A stretch of DNA of 36,167 bases from Alphaproteobacteria bacterium. GTDB taxonomy: Bacteria; Pseudomonadota; Alphaproteobacteria; Micropepsales; Micropepsaceae. Shown in pieces: positions 5,556 to 12,995 of this stretch. A program made the translations under genes and the position numbers. The notes beneath the pieces are model-generated. The model did not search any database and was not told the DNA's origin. It saw nothing but the letters and a program-made list of their open reading frames with translations. The stretch lies in assembly GCA_016792565.1 (NCBI GenBank), contig JAEUMK010000017.1, positions 1 to 36,167 on the forward strand, written 5' to 3'. Numbering within the stretch: position 1 is the stretch's first letter; every line of letters begins with the position of its first letter.

Positions 5556-8489
5556 ATGAAGGGCAAGGTTGCAGGAGCGGGCGCGCATACAGCTCCGGCC
5601 GTGTCGATCGTCCATAGCGCCGTCGCCGGCCGCGTCCGCTTCCGGCACGAGAAGATCATCCAGCGCACGGGCGTGGCGGAGCGGGTCGCCGACGCGCTCG
5701 CGGCGAGCCCGGGCGTCAACGGCTTTGCGATCGATCGCCTGACAGGATCGGTCCTCGTCCGGTTCCGCCGCCCGGCGTCCGTGGAGGGCCTCGCCGCGAC
5801 GATCGATGCCGCGGCCGGACGCGTGCCGGCCGCGACGCCGGACGCCGCGTCCGGCCGGCCGCAGCATCTGTCCCTGGCCGCTCACAGCCTGTCCGCCCCG
5901 GCGGCGCTTCGCCAGTTGCGGACGCCGGCCGACGCCGGTCTGAGTTCGAGCGAAGCGGCGGCCCGGCTGGCCAGATACGGCCCCAACATGCTGCCCCGCA
6001 CCGAACAGCGCTCGATCGCTTCGATGCTGCTCGCCCAGGCGGCGACGCTGCCCTCCGCACTGCTGGGCGGCTCGGCGGCCCTCTCGCTCGTGACCGGCGG
6101 ACTCGTCGATGCGGCGGTCATTGCCGGTGTGGTTGCCATCAACGCCGTGATCGCCACCGCCAGCGAGTCCCGCGCCGAGCGCATCATCGCCGGGCTTCTG
6201 GATCAGCCGCCGCAACCCGTCGCGGTCGTGCGCGACGGCAGAAGGCTGCTCCTGGACCCCGCCGAGCTGGTGCCCGGGGATCTGATCCTGCTGGAGCCGG
6301 GCGGCATCGTGCCCGCCGACGCCCGCCTGATCTCGGCCGATCAACTGACCATGAGCGAGTCGGCGCTTACCGGAGAGGCGCTGCCGGTGCTGAAAGACTG
6401 GTCCGCTCGCCTTCCCGAGGACCAACCGCTCGCCGACCGGATCAACATGGCCTATCGCGGAACCTCCGTAACCGGCGGTTATGGCCGGGCGATCGTGATT
6501 GCGACGGGCAAGCACACCGAGATCGGCCGCGTGCACAGCCTGCTGGGTACGGTACGGCCGCCGAAAACCGAAATCGAGCGTGAGCTTGGCGGTGTCGAGC
6601 GGGAACTGATCGCCGTCAACGGCCTGGTCTGCGGCGGCATGGTGTTGCTGGGCCTTCTACGCGGACAGCCGCTCGTGCCGCTGATACGCAGCGCCATATC
6701 GCTGGCCGTCGCCGCCATACCCGAGGGCCTGCCAGCCGTCGCGACCACGACGCTGGCGCTGGGCGTGGAGGCGATGAAGGAACGCGATGTCCTGGTGCGC
6801 AGGCTCGATGCCGTCGAGTCGCTTGGCGCCGTCGATACGGTCAGCCTCGACAAGACCGGAACGCTCACCGAGAACCGCATGCAGATCACGGCCGCGCTCG
6901 CAGGCCTGGAAGCCGTCGCCTTTCGCAATGGACGAGCGAAGACCGGGGCTACGGGACTGCGACCGCTGTTTGAGGTCATGGCGCTTTGCAGCGAGGCGGA
7001 ACTGAGGGCGGCCGGCGGTCGCACTTCGATCTCCGGAAGCCCGACAGAGGCGGCCCTCGTCCAGGGCGCCATGGATTTCGGGATCGATGTCCGTGCCTTG
7101 CGAAGCGGCCGGCCGCAACGCGCCATGCTGCGGCGGGCCGAGGGCCGCAAGCGCATGACGACGCTGCACGGCGGACCTGAGCCGATGGTCATGGTGAAGG
7201 GAGACCCCGTCGAGGTTCTTTCGCTGTGCGACCAAGTTGCGGCCGAGGGCAGGACGCGCGCCCTGACCGCCGCCGATCGCGCCGCGATCCTGAAGGCCAA
7301 CGCGAAGATGGCGGGCGGCGCGCTGCGCGTGCTCGCCGCGGCGCACAAGCCCGGCGGCGGCGTGACCGATCGCGGCGGGTTCGTATGGCTCGGCCTTGCG
7401 GGGCTCACCAACCCGGTCCGGGCCAGCGTCGTGCCCTCGCTGAGGCAGCTGCATGCCGCAGGCGTCCGCACCGTGATGATCACCGGCGACCAGAGCGCGA
7501 CGGCGCTGGCCATTGCGCGACAGATCGGGCTTTCCGGCAGCGACGAGCTGCGTGCGCTCGACGCCGGACAGATGTCGGGACTGCCGCTCGATCTTCTGGA
7601 AGGACTGGTCCGGGACCTTCACGTCTTTGCGCGTGTGAACCCTTCCGAAAAGCTGAACATCGTGCGCGCGCTGCAGGCCGGCGGCCACATGGTCGCCATG
7701 ACAGGCGACGGAATCAACGACGGTCCAGCCCTTCGCGCCGCCGACGTCGGCATCGCAATGGGCGCAGAAGGCACCGACGTAGCCCGGAACGTCGCCGACA
7801 TCGTGCTGGGGTCGGACGATCTGGGCGGAGTGATCGACGCCCTCAGACTCGGCCGCTCGACCTATGACAACATCCGCAAGGTCCTGCGCTATCTGGTGGC
7901 CACCAATGCCTCGGAGACGATGACGATGGTGGCGGCTTCGCTTCTCGGCCAAGCCGAGCCGCTGACGCCGCTCCAGCTTCTGTGGCTGAATCTGGTGACG
8001 GACGTGTTCCCGGCGATCGCTCTGGGGCTTGAGCCGCCCGAGACCGACGTTCTCGAGCGTCCCCCTCACGACCCCAAGGCCCACATCATGCAGGCGCGCG
8101 ACTACCGCCGGGTTCTGTCGGAAGGAGCGGTGATCAGCCTTGCGGCCTTCGCCGGCCGGACGCTCGGCACGCCCGGCTCGCCCACCGCCTTTCACAGCCT
8201 GACGATGGCCCAGTTGCTGCACGCTTTCGCGTCGCGCTCGGAGACGCACGGACTGGCCGAGATCGCAACCCGCCCTGCCGGGCCATGGCTCTATGGCAGC
8301 GTCGCCCTCTCGGCCGCGCTTCAGGCCGGAGCCCAGCTTCTGCCCCCCTTGCGCCGGCTGCTGAACCTCGCTCCGATGAGCGGACGGGATGCAGCCAGAG
8401 CAGCGCTTTCGGCCGGAGGCGCAACGATCGCGAACGAGATTCTCGGCCGCCTATGGCGGCAGACGCCAAGCGGGAGACGACCGGCATGA
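5556..8489 (+). CDS. SERCA-like P-type cation ATPase with N-terminal HMA-like domain
   Basis: This is an inner-membrane P2-type ATPase of 977 residues from ATG 5556 (a GTG at 5526 is an alternative start). Residues about 17-80 form an HMA-like alpha/beta domain (AVAGRVRFR ... LTGSVLVRF) without a CxxC metal pair. The core has LTGE (271-274, actuator), VAAIPEGLP in M4 (PEGLP 389-393), the phosphorylated Asp432 in DKTGT, KGDP (548-551), TGDQ, and TGDGIND (716-722). Transport-site residues match SERCA site II: Glu in PEGLP, Asn784 and Glu787 (NASE) in M5, and Asn812, Thr815 and Asp816 (NLVTD) in M6. Ca2+ or a similar divalent ion is therefore the likely substrate. The C-terminal membrane region after M6 looks short. 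The stop overlaps the next ATG as ATGA, coupling it to the SAM synthetase. Confidence 0.87.
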   Translation: MKGKVAGAGAHTAPAVSIVHSAVAGRVRFRHEKIIQRTGVAERVADALAASPGVNGFAIDRLTGSVLVRFRRPASVEGLAATIDAAAGRVPAATPDAASGRPQHLSLAAHSLSAPAALRQLRTPADAGLSSSEAAARLARYGPNMLPRTEQRSIASMLLAQAATLPSALLGGSAALSLVTGGLVDAAVIAGVVAINAVIATASESRAERIIAGLLDQPPQPVAVVRDGRRLLLDPAELVPGDLILLEPGGIVPADARLISADQLTMSESALTGEALPVLKDWSARLPEDQPLADRINMAYRGTSVTGGYGRAIVIATGKHTEIGRVHSLLGTVRPPKTEIERELGGVERELIAVNGLVCGGMVLLGLLRGQPLVPLIRSAISLAVAAIPEGLPAVATTTLALGVEAMKERDVLVRRLDAVESLGAVDTVSLDKTGTLTENRMQITAALAGLEAVAFRNGRAKTGATGLRPLFEVMALCSEAELRAAGGRTSISGSPTEAALVQGAMDFGIDVRALRSGRPQRAMLRRAEGRKRMTTLHGGPEPMVMVKGDPVEVLSLCDQVAAEGRTRALTAADRAAILKANAKMAGGALRVLAAAHKPGGGVTDRGGFVWLGLAGLTNPVRASVVPSLRQLHAAGVRTVMITGDQSATALAIARQIGLSGSDELRALDAGQMSGLPLDLLEGLVRDLHVFARVNPSEKLNIVRALQAGGHMVAMTGDGINDGPALRAADVGIAMGAEGTDVARNVADIVLGSDDLGGVIDALRLGRSTYDNIRKVLRYLVATNASETMTMVAASLLGQAEPLTPLQLLWLNLVTDVFPAIALGLEPPETDVLERPPHDPKAHIMQARDYRRVLSEGAVISLAAFAGRTLGTPGSPTAFHSLTMAQLLHAFASRSETHGLAEIATRPAGPWLYGSVALSAALQAGAQLLPPLRRLLNLAPMSGRDAARAALSAGGATIANEILGRLWRQTPSGRRPA

Positions 8490-9631
8490 GCGCGGAGACG
8501 ATCTTCACCTCCGAATCGGTCACGATGGGCCATCCCGACAAGCTGTGCGACCTCATCTCGGACGCCTGCATCGACGCCGTCCTGAGCGAGGACCCGGCCG
8601 CGCGGATCGCGGCGGAGTGCGCGATCGCTTCCGGCGTCGTCTTTCTCGCCGTACGCGTTGCGAGCGAGAGCAATTGCGACTTCGCCGGCATCGCGCGACG
8701 CGCGATCGGCGCCGTCGGGTACGACCGCGGCAGCTTCGATGCGAGGAAATGCTCGGTCCTGGTCCAGCTGCAAGAACTGCCGTTGAGCCAACGGCTGATC
8801 CTGGCCGACGATGCGCCGTCGAGCGAGCAGGTCAATGCCTTCGGCTATGCGACCGACGAGACCCCTGCATTGATGCCTCTGCCTCTGGCGCTGGCACACC
8901 TCGTCGCGCGGCGGCTGGACGAGGCGCGATCCGGCGGACTGCATTGGCTCTCGCCCGATGCCAAGACGCAGGCCGCGATACGCTATCGCAGCGGCCGCCC
9001 CGTCGGGGTCGCATCGGTCGCGATTTCCGCCGGAGTCCTGGAAACGGCCCCGGGGAAGGATGAGGCTCGCGCCGCACTGCTTGCGATCCTGAGAGAGGCG
9101 GCTCGCGAAACCGGGATCGAACTGGACGAACGGACGCTGATCTCCATCAACATCGATACCGACGGCGCCGTCGGCGGCCCCGCCCGCCACGCCGGCCTCA
9201 CCGGCCGGAAGACCGGGATCGACAGCTATGGCGAGATCGCCAGGCACAGCGGCGCAGCGTTGTCGGGCAAGGATCCCTCGCGCATCGATCGCATAGGCGC
9301 CTATGCGATGCGGCAGGCCGCCGTGTCGCTCGTCGCCGCTGGGCTTGCGAAGCGCTGCGAGGTTCACGCCGCCTACGCGATCGGCCGGGCGGAGCCGCTG
9401 GACGTCTCCGTCGAAACCTTCGGTACGGGCGTTTCAGACGACTCAGAGCTGGCGGAACGCATCCGCCACGCCATGGACTTCCGGCCGGGCGCCATCGGGC
9501 GGCAGCTGGGCCTGTGCGGCCTGCCACAGTCGAGGCGGGAAGCAGGGTTCTACCGGCGGCTGGCGACCTATGGCCATTTCGGCCGGCCGGACATCGATAC
9601 GCCCTGGGACAAGCCCGTGCCGCTCGGCTGA
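8486..9631 (+). CDS. metK: divergent S-adenosylmethionine synthetase (methionine adenosyltransferase) paralogue
   Basis: The 381-residue product aligns end to end with MetK: FTSESVTMGHPDK at the N-terminus (GHPDK 15-19), AFGYATDET, GLTGRK, SGKDPSRIDR and YGHFGR near the C-terminus. Several otherwise near-invariant segments are altered. The GGEITT segment reads AVRVAS. The GDQG of the active-site loop reads SEQV, and the loop is shorter. GGPxGDxGLTGRK reads GGPARHAGLTGRK. The second Lys of KDPSK is Arg. It is probably not the housekeeping enzyme: either a specialised methionine adenosyltransferase or an ATP/phosphate-handling derivative. It starts inside the ATPase stop codon, so the two are co-expressed. 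I recall similar MetK/ATPase pairs near PHA and low-oxygen genes in other proteobacteria, but could not check this. Confidence 0.85.
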   Translation: MSAETIFTSESVTMGHPDKLCDLISDACIDAVLSEDPAARIAAECAIASGVVFLAVRVASESNCDFAGIARRAIGAVGYDRGSFDARKCSVLVQLQELPLSQRLILADDAPSSEQVNAFGYATDETPALMPLPLALAHLVARRLDEARSGGLHWLSPDAKTQAAIRYRSGRPVGVASVAISAGVLETAPGKDEARAALLAILREAARETGIELDERTLISINIDTDGAVGGPARHAGLTGRKTGIDSYGEIARHSGAALSGKDPSRIDRIGAYAMRQAAVSLVAAGLAKRCEVHAAYAIGRAEPLDVSVETFGTGVSDDSELAERIRHAMDFRPGAIGRQLGLCGLPQSRREAGFYRRLATYGHFGRPDIDTPWDKPVPLG

Positions 9632-10039
9632 CTACTTGCGCGCCGGCAGCCCCGCGATGCCCGCCGCATACCACAGCAGCGTCAGCGCCGGCGGGAGCAC
9701 CCTTCCGCGCGCCGTCTGCATCAACGCCAGGCCTGTCATCGCAGCGGCGACAGCGCCCTCGATCTGCGGCAGGGAAAGCGGGCCGGGCTCCGGCGCGCCC
9801 TGCCCCGCGCCGACCTTGAAGAGACCCACGCATCTTTCGAGGACCTCGGCGATCGACGCCTCGTGAAGGACGATCATGCTGCCGGTCAAAGGCCGGGCGC
9901 GAATCTCCACAACGCCCTCCAGGCCGGCAAGCCGGTTCGCCAGACGCTCGAAGAAATCGCGATCACCGAGACGCCCGGCGAATCTGAACCTCGTCCGCCC
10001 GCTTGAGGTATGGACGATTTCGGCTGTGGGAAGCTCCAC
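9632..10039 (-). CDS. stand-alone HMA-like domain protein with hydrophobic C-terminus
   Basis: This protein of about 135 residues has an N-terminal half (about 5-70) resembling the extension of the neighbouring ATPase. Both share an IVH...GR.RFR strand and an LTGS..V strand spaced as in ferredoxin-like HMA folds, and neither has a CxxC motif. The C-terminal half (about 85-130) is hydrophobic with short helices, suggesting membrane association. A GTG at 10039 or the TTG just before it is the likely start, with AAGAAGG upstream inside the preceding gene. It is the last gene of the leftward PHA operon. Its stop codon directly abuts the stop of the SAM synthetase with no base between. It may act in trans with the ATPase; that is inference. 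Confidence 0.7.
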   Translation of the reverse strand: MELPTAEIVHTSSGRTRFRFAGRLGDRDFFERLANRLAGLEGVVEIRARPLTGSMIVLHEASIAEVLERCVGLFKVGAGQGAPEPGPLSLPQIEGAVAAAMTGLALMQTARGRVLPPALTLLWYAAGIAGLPARK

Positions 10040-10042
10040 CAA

Positions 10043-10342
10043 TCAGGCCGCCTTCTTGCGCGGCCTGCGCTTTGGCTTGACGGCCGCGACGGCCTCGGCG
10101 GCGGGCGCCGGCGCCGGCGTGCCGAAAAGACGGCCTTCGACTTCGTGCTTGGCCTCGGCGAAGAGATCTTCGGCGGCTTCCATCACCTGGGCCCCCTTGA
10201 CGCGCGCCTGATGCAGCGCCGCCATTCCCTCGGTCATGGCCAGCTTTGCCGCAGGACGGGCGCGGCGCACGATTTCAGGACCATAGAGAGCTGCGGCCGC
10301 GCCCGTCACCGCGCCCAGCAGAAAAGCAGCAAGTGGGTTCAT
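10043..10342 (-). CDS. small single-pass membrane protein with basic tail
   Basis: A 99-residue protein from ATG 10342, with AAGGAA upstream. Residues 3-20 (PLAAFLLGAVTGAAAALYG) form one transmembrane helix. The centre (about 25-75) is an amphipathic helix rich in Ala, Glu and Lys, and the C-terminus is strongly basic (VKPKRRPRKKAA). I do not recognise a family. The layout resembles small granule- or membrane-associated proteins with a nucleic-acid-binding tail, as in some phasins with Lys/Pro/Ala tails. It lies between PHA synthase and the HMA-like gene and is close enough to both to be in the same operon. Confidence 0.65.
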   Translation of the reverse strand: MNPLAAFLLGAVTGAAAALYGPEIVRRARPAAKLAMTEGMAALHQARVKGAQVMEAAEDLFAEAKHEVEGRLFGTPAPAPAAEAVAAVKPKRRPRKKAA

Positions 10343-10398
10343 GTTCGGATTCCTTGCATTCGAGTGGGGCCTCAACTCTCAGATTACGCCGTTTTCGG

Positions 10399-12345
10399 TC
10401 ATGTCTGAAGCACGTATGCGCCAGGGGCTGGGCGGATCTGGGCGAAGCGCGTGCCGGGCGAGCCCAGCGACGGCGGCGCAGCCATTGCGCCGCTGCGACC
10501 CTCGAGCCAGGCGCTCCAGACCGGCCACCACGATCCTTCAACCGGCTTGGTCCGCGCATTCCATGTGTCGGGATCGACATAGCCGGCCCCCGGCGCGCGG
10601 GCGGACAGACGATAGCGCCGGCCCGCGTGCCCGGGCTCCGACACGATACCGGCATTGTGGCCGCCGTTCGTAAGCACAAAGGTCAGTTCGGTGTCGGTGA
10701 AGAGGTGGAACTTGTACACCGAACGCCAGGGCGCGATGTGATCGCTCTCGGTCGCCACCGCGAAGACCGGTGCGGAAATGTCCTTCAGCGCCACCACGCG
10801 CCCCTCGACCGCATACCTGCCGGCCGTGAGCCGGTTCTCAAGGAAGAGACCGCGAAGATACTGAGCGTGCATGCGATACGGCATGCGCGTTGGATCAGCG
10901 TTCCAGGCGGCGAGATCGTTCGCCTCCTCGCGTTCGCCGAGCACATATTCCCGCATCCGGCGCGACCAGATCAGGTCGTTGGCGCGAAGGATCTGGAAGG
11001 CGCCTTTCATGGAACGCGTGTCGAGGACGCCGCGATCCCACATCATGTCCTCAAGCCAGGCGATCTGGCTCTCGTCGACGAACAGCATCAGATCGCCCGC
11101 CTGCGAGAAGTCGACCTGGGCGGCCAGAAACGTCAACGACGCGAACGGCGCCGCGCCGTCGCCGGATTCCTTCGCGGCGGCGATCGCCAGAAGCGTGCCG
11201 CCGAGACAATAGCCGCACGCATGGATCGGCGACGGTCCCGCGATGGCGTTGATCGCCGCGACGGCAGGCAGCAGGCCCCGGGTACGGTAGTCGTCGAACG
11301 AGATGTCGCGATCCTGCGGTCCGGGATTGCGCCAGGAGATCGCGAAGACCGTGAAGCCCTGGTCCAGCATGTAGCGAACGAGCGAATTGTGCGGCGACAG
11401 ATCCAGTATGTAGTACTTCATGATCCAGGCGGGCACGAAGAGGACGGGCTCGGGGCGAACCTGCGCCGTCCGCGGGGTGTACTGGATGAGCTCGATCAGC
11501 TCGTTCTGGAACACGATGGCGCCTTCGGTCGACGCGACGTCGCGGCCAACCTCGAACCCGGACGGACGCCGCCGCTCGTCTCCTGCGGCCTGGCCGAGCA
11601 AGTCCTCGATCAGGTTGCGGGCGCCCCTGACGAGGTTGAGACCGCCCTCGGCAACCGTCCGTCGAACCACGGCCGGGTTGCACATGGGAACATTCGACGG
11701 GGAATAAGCATCGAGCGCCTGGCGCGCCAGGAAGCCGACACGGGCGACGTTCTTCGCCTTCATGCCCCGCACCTCGGCGGTCGCGGCACCCCACCATTTC
11801 TCCTGAGCGAGGAACCCCTGCTCGAGCAGGGCGTAGGGAGGATTGCTCCAGCCCTCATCGGAGAATCTGTGGTCGCCGGGATCGGGGGCGAACGGCTTGG
11901 GCGGCTGCTGTCCGACGGCGAGGCCTGCGGCGTACTTCATGAGGCGAGCGGCCGAACGGCCCGCCTGCAAGGCGAGCTCCATCTGCCGTCCCGGCGCGCG
12001 AACGAGATGTTGCGCCCAATCCACCCAGGGCATCGTGGCGGCGGTCGGCGACACGCCCAAGGTTGCGCGCGCAGCGATGGCCCGTGCCATGCGGTCCAGC
12101 GTCTCGAACGAGTCGCCCGGCAGACTTTCTTGCATGCCCGAACGATCATGCGCGGCAGGAGCCGGCTTGCCCGCGGCCGCTTCGCCAAAGGCCGGCGCCG
12201 CGGAACTGGCGGACGGCGCCACCCCACCTGCGGTCGCCAGATTTTCCGGCGCCGCGATTTGAGAACCGAGACTTCCCACCAATTTCCTGTCTTCCCTGGT
12301 CCGATTGCCAAAGCCGCCCGAACCCGGCGCTAGGCCGCCGGGCAT
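10399..12345 (-). CDS. phaC: class I polyhydroxyalkanoate synthase
   Basis: PHA synthase polymerises 3-hydroxyacyl-CoA (typically 3-hydroxybutyryl-CoA) on the surface of storage granules. The alpha/beta hydrolase core carries the lipase-like box GYCLGG, with the nucleophile Cys about residue 380, Asp about 535 in ESDHIAPW and His about 563 in NGGHNAG. The family-typical WRNPG follows the PAWIMKYYILDL segment. From ATG 12345 it has 648 residues, longer than the usual 560-600, with an Ala/Pro/Gly-rich N-terminal extension. Neither this ATG nor one at 12135 (578 residues) has a clear ribosome site, and a GTG at 12279 behind AGGAA is also possible, so the start is uncertain. It begins 17 bases after the phasin stop. 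No phaA or phaB is present, so monomers come from genes elsewhere. Confidence 0.92.
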   Translation of the reverse strand: MPGGLAPGSGGFGNRTREDRKLVGSLGSQIAAPENLATAGGVAPSASSAAPAFGEAAAGKPAPAAHDRSGMQESLPGDSFETLDRMARAIAARATLGVSPTAATMPWVDWAQHLVRAPGRQMELALQAGRSAARLMKYAAGLAVGQQPPKPFAPDPGDHRFSDEGWSNPPYALLEQGFLAQEKWWGAATAEVRGMKAKNVARVGFLARQALDAYSPSNVPMCNPAVVRRTVAEGGLNLVRGARNLIEDLLGQAAGDERRRPSGFEVGRDVASTEGAIVFQNELIELIQYTPRTAQVRPEPVLFVPAWIMKYYILDLSPHNSLVRYMLDQGFTVFAISWRNPGPQDRDISFDDYRTRGLLPAVAAINAIAGPSPIHACGYCLGGTLLAIAAAKESGDGAAPFASLTFLAAQVDFSQAGDLMLFVDESQIAWLEDMMWDRGVLDTRSMKGAFQILRANDLIWSRRMREYVLGEREEANDLAAWNADPTRMPYRMHAQYLRGLFLENRLTAGRYAVEGRVVALKDISAPVFAVATESDHIAPWRSVYKFHLFTDTELTFVLTNGGHNAGIVSEPGHAGRRYRLSARAPGAGYVDPDTWNARTKPVEGSWWPVWSAWLEGRSGAMAAPPSLGSPGTRFAQIRPAPGAYVLQT

Positions 12346-12362
12346 CAGCAGTGCCGAGCCGG

Positions 12363-12659
12363 CTAAGAGGCCTTGCGCCCGATATGGAGCCGCTCTGCGA
12401 CGAGGCTTGCCTCGTCCTTGTAGCTTTCGAGCGAACTTGCCAGGAACTCGCGTTGAAGGCGCGACGCCTCGGCAAGGTCGCGGCACGCCGAAAGTCGCAG
12501 CAGGTGATCGGCCTGAGCGAGCAGGCGGCTCGCCGAAAAGCGCAGCGCTCCGGCCATGATGGCAGCGGGCACAGCCATTCCCGACTTCAAGGCCTCCTGG
12601 ACACCCGATGCCTCAGCTTCCTGCGCGGCCGGATCGCCAGACGTCTTCTTGGTTACCAT
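12363..12659 (-). CDS. phaP: phasin-like granule protein
   Basis: A 98-residue, Ala/Leu/Ser-rich, mostly helical protein with the amphipathic heptad-like pattern of phasins (about 35-85, including FLASSLESYKDEASLVAERL). Phasins coat PHA granules and limit coalescence. ATG 12659 has GAGG seven bases upstream; an ATG four codons earlier lacks this. It is the first gene of the leftward PHA operon and starts 64 bases from the FNR-like box at 12723-12736. Family assignment rests on composition, size and position next to phaC, not on a sharp motif. Confidence 0.7.
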   Translation of the reverse strand: MVTKKTSGDPAAQEAEASGVQEALKSGMAVPAAIMAGALRFSASRLLAQADHLLRLSACRDLAEASRLQREFLASSLESYKDEASLVAERLHIGRKAS

Positions 12660-12995
12660 TTCTCGCCTCAACCTGGATGAGTGAAGTCGGTGCGAAGCTA
12701 GACAGCTTCCAAGACAGTCCGGTTGAGGCGGATCAACTTCACGCCGATGTCATTCAAAATTCACAAATCGGCACCGCGAGAGCGCACGTCGTGCGCGTCC
12801 AGAGCGAAGTCCGCAAGCGGCGCGCCGGCAGCTGAGGGGCGCCCGGCTTCGGCGCTCGAACGAGCCGGTCGACCGGAGGCCGTTCACCGACGCTCCCCGA
12901 TGTTTCTTCGATGGACCGATGGGCGTTAACGACATCTCTGAACGAATCGTTATCCGGACCTTGAGTAAAACTTTCCAGATCGGAGGGTTTCAGGA
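12660..12995. other. divergent regulatory region between phasin and unknown 389-residue gene
   Basis: These 336 bases carry no gene I can support. Besides the FNR-type box, there is an inverted repeat TAACGA-N14-TCGTTA (12927-12952) about 45-70 bases before the rightward gene, which could be an operator. A GGAGG ribosome site (about 12981-12985) precedes ATG 12996. Confidence 0.5.
12723..12736. promoter_or_regulatory. FNR/FixK-type box (TTGAG-N4-ATCAA)
   Basis: TTGAG GCGG ATCAA differs at one base from the palindromic FNR/FixK/Dnr consensus TTGAT-N4-ATCAA. It lies in the divergent gap between the phasin and the 389-residue gene, 64 bases upstream of the phasin start, which suits a class II activator site for the PHA operon. 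The other divergent gene starts 260 bases away and could also be affected. Only one such box was found by eye. Confidence 0.55.

Noticed and set aside
10246-12333. 695-codon plus-strand frame opposite PHA synthase
   Set aside because: Arg/Gly/His-rich translation without domains; the minus strand holds the full PhaC catalytic triad.
12345-12486. N-terminal extension of PHA synthase to an upstream ATG at 12486
   Set aside because: It would overlap the phasin gene by more than 120 bases and adds a low-complexity Arg-rich stretch.
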